DNA of 64,000 nucleotides from JACMNW01 sp963708425 (GTDB lineage: Bacteria > Pseudomonadota > Alphaproteobacteria > Rhodobacterales > Rhodobacteraceae): assembly GCA_963708425.1 (NCBI GenBank), contig OY970206.1, forward strand, positions 186,001 through 250,000, read 5' to 3'. Positions 25,305 through 34,059 of the stretch are shown here, in pieces. Under the pieces are notes generated by a model. That model was not told where the DNA came from. It ran no database searches and was given only the letters and a program-made list of their open reading frames with translations. The position numbers and the translations under genes were made by a program. The stretch's first letter is position 1, and each line of letters starts with the position of its first letter.

Positions 25305-26636
25305 ATGGCGGAACATCATCCAGACGCCAAAAGCACGACGACGCGTAACCTGCTGCTGTTCGCGGCACTTGCCATTTTGTTCGTGCTGACGGGGGTTTTC
25401 CAAAGCTGGAACCTGAGCTTGCAGATCCTGAATATCGGTCTGCTGTCGGCGATCATGGCTTTGGGCGTGAATATGCAATGGGGCTATGCCGGGCTGTTTT
25501 CGACCGGGATCATGGGGTCGGTGGCGCTGGGTGGTTTGGCGGTGGTGCTGATCTCGGCAAAGCCAGTGCCAGAAGGCTGGGCTGCCGGTGGGCCTGCGTT
25601 GCTCCTCAGCTTGGCGCTGGGGGCGGCGACCATAGCTCTTGCCGGGGTGATTTATCGCAAAATGGCCAAAGGTCGTGCGCGCAATGTAAGCGTGGCCGCC
25701 GTGCTTTTGGTGGGCTTCATCGTGTTTCGGATGATTTTTGATCCGTCTTCCGTTGCGGTTGAGGCGTTTAATCCGGCGACAGCCGGCAATCTGGGCGGGC
25801 TTGGTCTGCCATCGTTGGTTGCTTGGCCAGTGGGTGGTCTGCTTGCTGCCGCAGCCGCCTGGGCTATTGGCAAGACAGCCCTTGGGTTGCGGTCCGACTA
25901 TCTGGCGATTGCCACGCTGGGGATTGCCGAGATCGTTTTGGCAGTGATGAAGAATGAAGACTGGCTGGCGCGCGGGGTTAAGAACATCATCAACCTGCCC
26001 CGACCTTGGCCAGTACCGCTGGAAGTGGACCTGCAAAAGGACGCCGGGTTTTTGAACCTTGTGCAGAATTGGGGGCTTGATCCGATCGGGGCGTCGACCA
26101 TTCTGGTTAAGCTGCTGTATATGGTGATGTTCGGCGCGGTGCTGCTGTTTGTGGTGTGGCTTTCAGAACGGGCGCTGCATTCGCCGTGGGGACGGATGAT
26201 GCGGGCAATCCGTGACAACGAGGTTGCGGCGGCTGCGATGGGCAAGGACGTGACCCGCCGCCATTTGCAGATTTTCATCATCGGATCGGCGGTCGTTGGC
26301 ATTGCCGGGGCGATGTTGACCTCGATGGAAGGGCAGTTGACGCCGAGCAACTATTCACCTTTGCGGTTCACGTTCCTGATTTGGGTGATGGTGATTGTCG
26401 GCGGGTCCGGCAACAACTGGGGCGCGGTTCTTGGCGGCATCTTGATCGGCTGGTTGTGGCTGATTGTCGAGAATGCCGGGCCAACCTTTATGGGTCTGAT
26501 CACGGCGAATATGTCGGACGGACCGCTGCGCGCGCATTTGGTGGAAAGTGCAGCACATCTGCGGCTATTGACGCTGGGGGTGATCTTGCTGTTGGTGCTG
26601 CGGTTCAGTCCGCGTGGTTTGATACCGGAAAAGTAA
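25305..26636 (+). CDS. ABC transporter permease, LivM type
   Basis: This 443-residue permease has about ten helices. The conserved LivM segments are NIGLLSAIMALGVNMQWGYAGLFS, read in parts, YLAIATLGIAEIV and MRAIRDNEVAAAAMGKDV, the ATPase-contact loop. An additional hydrophilic stretch lies between helices before 'SDYLAIAT', and the gene is a little longer than many LivM proteins. The downstream glycosyltransferase-like gene begins only 4 bp after its stop, so they are probably one transcript. Confidence 0.92.
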   Translation: MAEHHPDAKSTTTRNLLLFAALAILFVLTGVFQSWNLSLQILNIGLLSAIMALGVNMQWGYAGLFSTGIMGSVALGGLAVVLISAKPVPEGWAAGGPALLLSLALGAATIALAGVIYRKMAKGRARNVSVAAVLLVGFIVFRMIFDPSSVAVEAFNPATAGNLGGLGLPSLVAWPVGGLLAAAAAWAIGKTALGLRSDYLAIATLGIAEIVLAVMKNEDWLARGVKNIINLPRPWPVPLEVDLQKDAGFLNLVQNWGLDPIGASTILVKLLYMVMFGAVLLFVVWLSERALHSPWGRMMRAIRDNEVAAAAMGKDVTRRHLQIFIIGSAVVGIAGAMLTSMEGQLTPSNYSPLRFTFLIWVMVIVGGSGNNWGAVLGGILIGWLWLIVENAGPTFMGLITANMSDGPLRAHLVESAAHLRLLTLGVILLLVLRFSPRGLIPEK

Positions 26637-26640
26637 CGGA

Positions 26641-27567
26641 ATGGCAAAGTCTGACGGCATCGATCACGAAGGTCAGCGCGCGCCCATCACCGGCACCCAA
26701 CGCGACTGGTGTATGGTCTTGGCCGTCTGGGGCGAGAAATATGGCACTGCGCATGTGAACGAACTGGCTGCGTCGGCAAAGCGGCACTCATCGGGATTGG
26801 CCAAAGTCGTTCTTTTGACAGATCGCATCAGGCCCGGCACAGACCCGCAGATTTCGCAAACACTGTTCCCTGATTATTTTCATCGGCATGATTTCTTTGC
26901 GGGCGCGTACAGGGCCAAGCTCGCGATGTTTTCGACCGCGGTGTTGCCGCCTAACATGCGCTGCGTTTACGTTGATCTAGACACTGTGGTCATCGGTGAT
27001 CTGGGGAAAATCGCTGACTTGGTGGAAAGCCCGTCCGACTATTTCATGATGCCCCCTGCTGGGCTGGGGTTTGGCAGGGCCCGCAAGCTTGTTGATTGGT
27101 TGGGGGGGGGCAGCAGTTTTCCAGTGGGAAATTCATCCCTTGTTGCATTCCACTCTGCAGCCGAGCCGAACCTATCCGACACATTTCAGGCCATGCATGC
27201 AGAAGGAACAGACATCGGATCCCGGTATATGCTGATCGATGACGTATTCATCTCGTGGTTTGCACGCAAAAACCTCGCCGGAATCCCGCGTTCGCTGGCA
27301 GTGATGTTTCGACGTGAGTTTCTGTCACGTTCCCTTTTCTTGTTGCGGATCAAGGCGCTGCTGCCATGGGTCGTGCGGCGCCGGGCAGGCTTGGCCGCGA
27401 TCACGCTGAACGGCAACGCCTATAAACCCGAAAGCCTCATCGCGCTAGAAGACGGTGCGATCATAAACGACAGCAAGGGAAGAAAAGGGTATTGGAGTGA
27501 TCGCTTCATCGGCCCGGCAAGAACACAAATCATCACCAGCTGTCGGCAAATCCTATTGGCAAAGTAG
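26641..27567 (+). CDS. glycosyltransferase-like protein with DxD motif
   Basis: This 308-residue protein has no signal peptide. Residues about 22-110 look like a nucleotide-sugar Rossmann domain (WCMVLAVWGEKYGTAHVNEL, then KVVLLTDRI). A DxD-like metal motif follows in CVYVDLDTVVIGDLGKI, as in GT8-type retaining glycosyltransferases. The later IDDVFISWFARK could bind acceptor, and a basic hydrophobic segment (SRSLFLLRIKALLPWVVRRR) may touch the membrane. I cannot assign a sugar or acceptor. It begins 4 bp after the LivM-type gene, with GGAAAAG as Shine-Dalgarno inside that gene. A glycosyltransferase has no obvious place in an amino acid uptake operon. Confidence 0.6.
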   Translation: MAKSDGIDHEGQRAPITGTQRDWCMVLAVWGEKYGTAHVNELAASAKRHSSGLAKVVLLTDRIRPGTDPQISQTLFPDYFHRHDFFAGAYRAKLAMFSTAVLPPNMRCVYVDLDTVVIGDLGKIADLVESPSDYFMMPPAGLGFGRARKLVDWLGGGSSFPVGNSSLVAFHSAAEPNLSDTFQAMHAEGTDIGSRYMLIDDVFISWFARKNLAGIPRSLAVMFRREFLSRSLFLLRIKALLPWVVRRRAGLAAITLNGNAYKPESLIALEDGAIINDSKGRKGYWSDRFIGPARTQIITSCRQILLAK

Positions 27568-27717
27568 GCTGAAGGCGCATCAGAACTCTACTTCCATGGG
27601 CGGATGAAGTCATCTGATGGGCATGCCCAAACACCCAGCGACATTATTTGTCGTGAATGGACATGCCCTTTGACGACACCCGCAGTCAATTGGCAAAAAT
27701 CAGCGCAGGAGCCCACG

Positions 27718-30138
27718 ATGAAAAACCATACCAAAGTGCTGGTCATCGGCGGCGGCGTTGTTGGCTGCTCGGTGTTGTATCACCTGACGAAGCTTGGCTG
27801 GGCGGACGTGATGCTGGTGGAGCGGTCTGAGTTAACTTCGGGGTCTACTTGGCACGCGGCGGGCGGGTTTCACACGCTGAATGGCGATACCAATATGGCG
27901 GCGCTGCAGGGCTATACCATCCGGCTTTATAAAGAACTGGAGGCGATTACCGGCATGTCCTGCGGGCTGCACCATGTTGGGGGCATCACATTGGCCGACA
28001 ATGTCGAACGCTTTGACATGCTGAAGGCGGAACGCGCCAAGCACCGGTATATGGGATTGGATACCGCAATTCTGACCCCTGCCGAGGTTGAGGCCATGAC
28101 CGATGGGATGGTCAACATCAAGGGGATCATTGGCGCACTTTATGACCCGCTGGATGGGCATCTGGACCCGTATGGCACCACGCACGCGTATGCCAAGGCT
28201 GCAAAGATGGGCGGTGCCGAAATTGTGCTGCACAACCGCGTGCTGGAAACCAATCCGAGGCCTGACGGGTCTTGGGAAGTCGTCACCGAAAAGGGCACGA
28301 TCATTGCCGAGCATCTGGTGAATGCGGGCGGGCTTTGGGCGCGCGAAGTGGGCGCTATGGCGGGCGTTTATTTGCCATTGCTGCCGATGGCGCACCAGTA
28401 TTTGGTGACGGATGACATCCCCGAAATCGTGGCGCGGGGTGGGCGCGAGTTTCCGCATGTGATGGACCCCGGCGGCGAGTCTTATTTGAGGCAAGAGGGC
28501 CGTGGCTTCTGCATCGGGTTTTATGAAAAACCCTGCGAGGGATGGTCACTGGATGGCACGCCTTGGACGTTTGGACAGGAATTGTTCAATGAACAGTTCG
28601 AGAAGATCGCTGATTCGGTTGAATTCGCCTATAAACGCTTTCCGGCACTTGAACGGGCTGGCGTTAAGCGGGTGATCCACGGGCCGTTTACCTTTGCGCC
28701 GGATGGTAACCCGCTGATCGGGCCAGTGCAGGGTTTGCGCAACTACTGGTCGGCTTGTGCGGTGATGGCCGGGTTCAGCCAAGGCGGTGGGATGGGGCTG
28801 GCGCTGGCACAATGGATGATCCACGGCGAGGTGGAGCGCGACCCGCGCGGCTTTGATGTGTCTCGGTTCGGGACTTGGACGACGCCGGGCTATACTGTGC
28901 CGAAGGTGATCGAAAATTATCAGACACGGTTTTCGGTCGCCTATCCGAATGAGGAAAAGCCGGCGGCGCGGCCTTTCCGCACGACGCCGATGTATGATCT
29001 GAACACGGAAATGCGGGCGGTTTGGGGCCAGCAATACGGGCTGGAAGTGCCCAATTATTTCGCCCTGTCGGGTGAGCCTTTGTACGAAACCCCCACCTTC
29101 AAGCGGTCAAACGCATGGGAGGCCACGAAGGCTGAGGTTTTGGCGGTGCGGTCTGGTGTCGGCATTAACGAGGTGCAGAATTTCGGCAAATACCGGGTGA
29201 CGGGCGCGGGCGCGCGGGTGTGGCTGGACCGGATCATGGCAGGGCTGATCCCAAAACCGGGGCGGCTTTCGCTGACGCCAATGCTGGCGCGGTCTGGCAA
29301 GATTATCGGCGATTTCACTGTGTCGTGCCTAAGCGAGACAGAGTTTCAGCTGACCGCCAGCTACGGCGCGCAGGGCTGGCATGGCCGCTGGTTTGAGCAG
29401 AATATGGATACGGGCGTGGAGGTCGAGAATATATCCGACGCGCGGTCGGGTTTCCAGATTGCCGGACCTAAAGCGCGGGACTTGTTGGCGCGGGTGACCA
29501 GGTCTGATGTGTCCGCCGAGGCGTTCAAGTTCATGGACGTGCGGCGGATGACGGTGGGGATGGCGAATTGCATCGTGCAGCGCGTTAGTTACACCGCCGA
29601 TTTGGGGTATGAGATTTACTGCGACCAAATGTCGGTGCGGCATTTGTGGACGGTGCTATCCGAGGCGGGCCGCGATCTTGGTCTGCGGCCATTCGGGATG
29701 CGGGCGATGATGAGCTTGCGATTGGACAAATGGTTCGGGTCATGGGGCCGCGAATTTAGCCCCGACTACACACCCTGCGAAACGGGCTTGGATCGGTTCA
29801 TCCGCTGGAACAAGGAGGCTGACTGGATCGGCAAGGCCCCGGCAATGGCTGAAAAGGCCGCCGGGCCAAAGCGCAAGTTGGTGTCATTTGTGGTAGAGGC
29901 AACAGATGCCGATGTGGTTGCGTGGGAGCCGATCTGGCTGGAGGGCGATGTCGTGGGGTTCTGCACGAGCGGCGGGTTCTCGCATTTCACCGGGCTGTCG
30001 GTGGCGCAGGGGTTCTTGCCTGCGGACCGAATTCAGGACGGGTTGGCAGTGGAGATCGAGATATTGGGCGAACGTCGGCCAGCGCGGGTGCATCTGGCAC
30101 CGCTATTTGATGCTGATGGCGCCCGGATGCGTGGGTGA
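27718..30138 (+). CDS. dimethylglycine/sarcosine dehydrogenase-like flavoprotein with GcvT domain
   Basis: This 806-residue protein joins an N-terminal FAD domain (VLVIGGGVVGCSVLYHL at about 7-23), a central FAO_M segment, and C-terminal GCV_T folate-binding domains (from about residue 420, ending with the beta-barrel near CTSGGFSHFTGLSVAQGF). STWHAAGG places His46 where DMGDH and sarcosine dehydrogenase bind FAD covalently. The family demethylates N-methylated glycines and passes the one-carbon unit to tetrahydrofolate. Many Rhodobacterales have several paralogues with unknown amine substrates. AGGAG precedes the start at 27718. A 38-residue in-frame upstream extension has no homology. Confidence 0.87.
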   Translation: MKNHTKVLVIGGGVVGCSVLYHLTKLGWADVMLVERSELTSGSTWHAAGGFHTLNGDTNMAALQGYTIRLYKELEAITGMSCGLHHVGGITLADNVERFDMLKAERAKHRYMGLDTAILTPAEVEAMTDGMVNIKGIIGALYDPLDGHLDPYGTTHAYAKAAKMGGAEIVLHNRVLETNPRPDGSWEVVTEKGTIIAEHLVNAGGLWAREVGAMAGVYLPLLPMAHQYLVTDDIPEIVARGGREFPHVMDPGGESYLRQEGRGFCIGFYEKPCEGWSLDGTPWTFGQELFNEQFEKIADSVEFAYKRFPALERAGVKRVIHGPFTFAPDGNPLIGPVQGLRNYWSACAVMAGFSQGGGMGLALAQWMIHGEVERDPRGFDVSRFGTWTTPGYTVPKVIENYQTRFSVAYPNEEKPAARPFRTTPMYDLNTEMRAVWGQQYGLEVPNYFALSGEPLYETPTFKRSNAWEATKAEVLAVRSGVGINEVQNFGKYRVTGAGARVWLDRIMAGLIPKPGRLSLTPMLARSGKIIGDFTVSCLSETEFQLTASYGAQGWHGRWFEQNMDTGVEVENISDARSGFQIAGPKARDLLARVTRSDVSAEAFKFMDVRRMTVGMANCIVQRVSYTADLGYEIYCDQMSVRHLWTVLSEAGRDLGLRPFGMRAMMSLRLDKWFGSWGREFSPDYTPCETGLDRFIRWNKEADWIGKAPAMAEKAAGPKRKLVSFVVEATDADVVAWEPIWLEGDVVGFCTSGGFSHFTGLSVAQGFLPADRIQDGLAVEIEILGERRPARVHLAPLFDADGARMRG

Positions 30139-30183
30139 TCCACAGCCTTGACGGCGGGCGCGGGCGTGGGTCAGGCTTTATCG

Positions 30184-30789
30184 ATGGTTACCATCCCAAA
30201 AACCGCGATCCTGATCCTTGCTGCCGGGCAATCCCGCCGGATGCGCGGCGCCGACAAGATGCTGGAACTGGTGGATGGCGAGCCGCTGATTCATCGGCAG
30301 GCGCGCATCGCACTGGCGACGGGGTTGCCGGTTTGGGTGACGCTGCCGCCGGATCAACCATTGCGCGCGGCGGCGGTTGCTGGATTGCCCGTGACTGCGG
30401 TGGTTGTGGAGCGGGCGGGTTTGGGGATTTCGCAATCCATCATCGCCGGGAATGCCGCCATTCCGGCGGATCACGGCATACTACTGTGGCTTGCGGATTT
30501 GCCAGAGGTTGAGACAGCGGATCTGCAACAGGTTATCGCTGCGGCACGTACTTCCCCTTCGGCAATCGTGCGGGCGACGACGAAAGATGGCAATCCGGGC
30601 CATCCGGTTTTCATACCGGCGTTTCGTCGCGGGGAGCTTATCCGGCTGAGCGGTGACGACGGCGCGCGCGAAATGCTAAGGCGACATGCGGCCGAGACGG
30701 TTTTTGTGCGCCTTCCGGGGGACCGCGCGCTTACAGACCTGGACACGCCCGAGGACTGGGCGATCTGGCGGGCGCGGCGCGAAAGTTAG
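30184..30789 (+). CDS. MobA-like NTP transferase (MocA-type)
   Basis: This protein of about 201 residues has the MobA-like nucleotide-binding motif ILAAGQSRRMRGADKMLEL. LLWLADLPEV stands where the metal-binding Asp lies, and NPGHPVFIPAFRRGELIRLSGDDGAREML, shown in part, is typical of MocA. MocA transfers CMP to molybdopterin for the xanthine oxidase family. MobA-like paralogues of other function exist, so the role is uncertain. An earlier TTG at 30148 is possible, but 30184 begins the conserved domain. It follows the demethylating flavoprotein by 45 bp and is convergent with the Hint-domain gene. Confidence 0.8.
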   Translation: MVTIPKTAILILAAGQSRRMRGADKMLELVDGEPLIHRQARIALATGLPVWVTLPPDQPLRAAAVAGLPVTAVVVERAGLGISQSIIAGNAAIPADHGILLWLADLPEVETADLQQVIAAARTSPSAIVRATTKDGNPGHPVFIPAFRRGELIRLSGDDGAREMLRRHAAETVFVRLPGDRALTDLDTPEDWAIWRARRES

Positions 30790-30795
30790 CAAGCG

Positions 30796-31419
30796 TTATT
30801 CTGCAAGCAGCGACGCTTCTGTCTTGGTCAGCGTCTTGCGCGCAGAACTGAATGCCGCCTTGCCTTCCGCCGTTTCCAAATCTGGAAAAATCTCGAATAT
30901 CTCGGCACGCTGCGAATTACCGAAACCTTTGAGGGTGCTATCGGTCGGCTGGAAGCTTTCCGTCCAGATGCCGTCGGATAGCACCACTTCGTGCCGGTCA
31001 AACAGAAAGTGAATGTAGGTTGTGCCGATGCTGTCGATCGACCGCACAGCGAGGCCACCGATCAGGTGTTTGGCCGCAACCAGCACTTCGGCGTCGTCAA
31101 ACTGCAGGGCGGTGCGTTCATTTGCCACGAGCACGCGGTGGTTTGGGCTGACCATCAGATCGCGTTCCGGCAGGTCATTGCCAAGGCTGCCTTGACGCAC
31201 CAGAACGGGCTTTAAGTGAGGATTAGCCGTCATGAGACGCCAATCGACCTTCTTCTTGCCGATCCAGCGGATTGGTTGAATGCCGTTGTCACGCGTAACG
31301 ACCTGGTCACCGATCACAAGGTTCTCGACCAAAGTTTCGCCCTTTAGCGTCGCAATCTTGGTGCCGGGCGTGAAGCAGGCAATTACGGGTCGTTCGGCAG
31401 GTTTGGCGAATTCGGACAT
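30796..31419 (-). CDS. orphan Hint-domain protein (Hint_2)
   Basis: This 207-residue protein consists almost wholly of a Hint_2 module: ACFTPGTKIATLKGETLVENL, split for length, then GDQVVTRDNGIQPIRWIGKK and late VSPNHRVLV. The Cys that would start intein-like chemistry is at about residue 15, after a short MSEFAKPAERPVIA. The usual context in Rhodobacterales is the end of large secreted RTX or matrix proteins. Here no N-terminal secreted domain is present, so it is either a small stand-alone form or the tail of a decayed gene. No C-terminal HN pair is evident. It is convergent with the MobA-like gene and borders about 0.9 kb of apparent non-coding DNA. Confidence 0.8.
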   Translation of the reverse strand: MSEFAKPAERPVIACFTPGTKIATLKGETLVENLVIGDQVVTRDNGIQPIRWIGKKKVDWRLMTANPHLKPVLVRQGSLGNDLPERDLMVSPNHRVLVANERTALQFDDAEVLVAAKHLIGGLAVRSIDSIGTTYIHFLFDRHEVVLSDGIWTESFQPTDSTLKGFGNSQRAEIFEIFPDLETAEGKAAFSSARKTLTKTEASLLAE

Positions 31420-32345
31420 CGTGGCTTACCTGCGCCTTTCCATGCTGGCCGACCGGTTTGAAATGGCAAGACGTACCGGAATTGGAATAAGCGCTTGCGG
31501 CGGGCGGACGCTGGCGACGATGCTTTCAAGGCAAGAAACTATCCTGCGAAACGCGTTGCTTGCAATACTATGATCAATCAGGTCCAACGACAAAACTTTG
31601 CCAAAGAGCCGCTTTGCGTCGGCAACAAACCGGGGGGAGCTATGCAGTTTCGTCAATCTCTGGTTCCTCCAAAACACCGCTTACTGCGCGACCACTGCTG
31701 CTAAGTGTCCTTGGCAAAGGTAGCTGTCGCAGCAAGACAGAGATGGATTTCATCACGCACGAGTCACGCCCTTAATTGAGCGATCAACCTGAAGATATGC
31801 TTAACGACATCCACCCCTGCATTACCGAACCATCGGATCACGCCTGCATAGCGCGCCATTACCAAAGCAACACCCAAACCATCCACCGACCAACATCTAA
31901 CAACACACTTTTTACGCGGTATCGCTGACACCGTTTGTCAAAAAGAGGCGGGATTATGGCATCTGGCAAGTGCGAAAACAGGGGTGCAGGCGAGAGAAAT
32001 TGAGCCTGCACCCGCATAGGATGTATTGCCACATGGGCAGCTTGAACGACTTGCAACCCCAAGATGTTGCTGCACAGAAAATGCTGCATTTTTTCGCTGT
32101 AATCCCAATAATGAGAGTGACTGTTTCCACGCAAACAACAGACACGAATATGTCATTTTCCCCTGAAACGGACATAATTCTTGAGCAATCCAGCGGCGAT
32201 CGTCAGAGAAGCGGGCACGGCGGTGACTGACACTTAAGAATTGGCCAACGCGGCCACTTTCCTAACGAATTGATTCGCTGTGCTAACAGCAGATGTGGGC
32301 CAGAAACTGGCTGCTGCATCTACATTCGGTGCGTGTTTGGGAATG
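31420..32345. other. 0.9-kb region with no convincing gene
   Basis: Between the Hint-domain gene and tRNA-Leu I see only short frames (none over 91 codons) with no Shine-Dalgarno, no family match and atypical codon use. It is more AT-rich by eye than the flanks and contains one 10-bp inverted repeat (31982-32013). A 54-codon minus-strand frame ending near 31773 (GTG-initiated, ...GNAGVDVVKHIFRLIAQLRA) is the only stretch with a vaguely protein-like composition. It may be a decayed gene. The side of a tRNA gene is a common insertion site, but no integrase or direct repeat is visible. Confidence 0.5.
31982..32013 (-). terminator. hairpin in the non-coding region
   Basis: A perfect 10-bp stem (GGGTGCAGGC/GCCTGCACCC) has a 12-nt loop. 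Read on the minus strand it is followed by CTGTTTTCG, a weak T-tract, so it might end minus-strand transcription coming from the tRNA side. The function is uncertain. Confidence 0.35.
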
Positions 32346-32431
32346 TGGTGCCCGAGGCGAGATTCGAACTCGCACACCCGTTAAGGCGGAGGATTTTGAG
32401 TCCCCTGCGTCTACCGTTCCGCCACTCGGGC
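32346..32431 (-). tRNA. tRNA-Leu(CAA)
   Basis: An 86-nt class II tRNA can be folded on the minus strand. The acceptor GCCCGAG pairs with CTCGGGC, followed by discriminator A and an encoded CCA. The D-arm begins TGGCGGAACGGTAGAC. The anticodon stem GGGGA/TCCTC encloses CTCAAAA, giving anticodon CAA for the TTG codon. A long variable arm and the T-loop GTTCGAATC are present. It starts 54 nt after the stop of the metallopeptidase gene on the same strand. Confidence 0.97.
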
Positions 32432-32485
32432 AACTTGCGCCGTTTACCGGGCGGCGCAGGCGCCGTCAATTGCCGAAGCGCAGTC

Positions 32486-33337
32486 TTATAGATTCTGCGC
32501 AGAGAAGGTGTCACATTGCGCAATCTGCCCGGATTGAAGCCCGCGCAAGAACCATTCAGACCGCTGCTCTGACGTACCATGGGTGAAGGTGTGTGGCATC
32601 GGGCGTTGGCCTGCATTGGCTTGCAAAGTGTCATCGCCAATCTGGCGCGCGGCATTGATCGCCTCTTCCAGATCAGAGCGGTCTATGGTGCCAAAGGTCT
32701 GCGCCACCTCGCGGGCCCAGATGCCCGAGAAACAGTCAGCCTGCAGCTCAACGCGCACCGAAATTTCATTACTTTCCTCTTGGCTGACACTTTGGCGCAC
32801 TTGGTTGGCTTTGCCAAGAATGCCAAGTTCGTCTTGCACGTGATGGCCTATTTCATGCGCCACCACGTAGGCGGCAGCGAAATCGCCCTTTGCGCCAAGG
32901 CGCAATTCGAGGGTGGCGAAGAATTCGGTGTCGAGGTAGGCCTTGTTGTCGCCGGGGCAATAGAAGGGGCCTGATGCGCCGCTTGCACCACCGCAGGGCG
33001 ATTGCGTGGCACCTTTGAAAAGAACCAAGATCGCGGGCGTGTATTCGCGGCCAAGCTGTTCCTGGAATATCTTTGTCCAAATCTCTTCGGTGTCGGCAAG
33101 CGTTACGGACACGAATTCACCCGCGGCTTTGTCTTCCGCGGTCATCTCGCCACCACCAGATTGGCCACCAGCGGATGGATCGTTCAGCAAGGGGCTGACG
33201 TCGATTCCCAGGAAATAGCCAATCACCAAGACTGCAACCAAACCGATGCCACCGATGCCGCCAGCACGACCGATGCCAGCACTACGACGATCCTCGATAT
33301 TGCGGCTACCGCGTCTGCCCTTCCATTCCATCTTCAA
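32486..33337 (-). CDS. neutral zinc metallopeptidase, YpfJ family
   Basis: This 283-residue protein begins with the basic, glycine-rich MKMEWKGRRGSRNIEDRRS and a single membrane helix (about 27-44). The zinc motif is HEIGHH at 161-166, with upstream PFYCPGDNKAYLDTEFF, both typical of PF04228. A small Ser/Gly/acidic linker (about 52-75) joins helix and domain. The catalytic part should face the periplasm. The biological substrate is unknown for the family. Cys115 and Cys127 may form a disulfide. The gene ends just upstream of tRNA-Leu, so the two may share a transcript. Confidence 0.9.
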   Translation of the reverse strand: MKMEWKGRRGSRNIEDRRSAGIGRAGGIGGIGLVAVLVIGYFLGIDVSPLLNDPSAGGQSGGGEMTAEDKAAGEFVSVTLADTEEIWTKIFQEQLGREYTPAILVLFKGATQSPCGGASGASGPFYCPGDNKAYLDTEFFATLELRLGAKGDFAAAYVVAHEIGHHVQDELGILGKANQVRQSVSQEESNEISVRVELQADCFSGIWAREVAQTFGTIDRSDLEEAINAARQIGDDTLQANAGQRPMPHTFTHGTSEQRSEWFLRGLQSGQIAQCDTFSAQNL

Positions 33338-33466
33338 CCCCCATCACGATTACGAAGTAACCCTAGCTGGTGATGCAATGCATCGAAAGCCCTTTTCGCG
33401 AAGCACCACCTTGACCTTAGCATCGCGGCATGGCCATTGGGCGGCACGTCAGCACAAGGGTATTTC

Positions 33467-34051
33467 ATGTTTCGCAAGTTGTACGATTGGACGTTACGAT
33501 GGGCCGCGTCGCGCCATGCCGATACCGCACTGGGTGCGGTGTCCTTTGTCGAAAGCAGTGTGTTTCCTGTTCCGGCTGAGGTGCTGTTCGTGCCGATGGT
33601 TCTATCACGCCCCGACCGCGCCATGCATTACGCGTTGATTGCTTCGGTCACATCAGTTTTGGGTGGCATTGCCGGGTGGATGATCGGGTTCTACGGCTTT
33701 GACATAGTCGCAAAACCCATTCTCGAGTTCTATGGCAAGATGGATGACTTCCAGGCGCTGAAGGCGAAGACGGGCAACGGTGCCATTTTAACGATGCTGG
33801 TGACATCCGGACTTGCGCATTTACCACCGATGAAAGTGGTGACCATCCTTTCTGGAGTGATCGCGTTTGACCTGAAGCTGTTTATCCTTTCGGCAATAGT
33901 CGCGCGCGGCGGCAAGTTCTTTTTGCTGGCCTGGGCAGTGCGAAAATACGGCGTAACTATCGTCGAAGTGATGGAGCGGCGCTTTGCCATGGTTGCAATC
34001 GGCGGCGTCGCAGTGCTTGGTCTGATCTGGCTGGGATTGAAACTGCTTTGA
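33467..34051 (+). CDS. YqaA-family membrane protein (VTT/DedA-like)
   Basis: This 194-residue protein has the SNARE-associated/VTT pattern: FVESSVFPVPAEVLFVPMVLSRP (re-entrant loop with acidic residue), VLGGIAGWMIGFYGFD, and later a helix pair at the C-terminus. The E and the P near 'FPVPAE' are the hallmark of the superfamily that includes DedA and lipid scramblases. YqaA proteins have no firm function. The start at 33467 (MFRKLYDWTLRWAASRHADTA) has AAGGG upstream. The dsbB gene begins 8 bp after its stop. Confidence 0.83.
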   Translation: MFRKLYDWTLRWAASRHADTALGAVSFVESSVFPVPAEVLFVPMVLSRPDRAMHYALIASVTSVLGGIAGWMIGFYGFDIVAKPILEFYGKMDDFQALKAKTGNGAILTMLVTSGLAHLPPMKVVTILSGVIAFDLKLFILSAIVARGGKFFLLAWAVRKYGVTIVEVMERRFAMVAIGGVAVLGLIWLGLKLL

Positions 34052-34059
34052 GGCATTCC

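Noticed and set aside
31604..31930. Possible transposase remnant in the frame ending IFRLIAQLRA
   Set aside because: I looked for DDE transposase motifs near 'IPRKK' and found none. The frame is only about 54 codons and closed by stops on both sides.
31859..32134. A 91-codon minus-strand frame in the non-coding region
   Set aside because: No Shine-Dalgarno, no recognisable domain, composition rich in His, Gln, Leu and Trp. I do not call it a gene.
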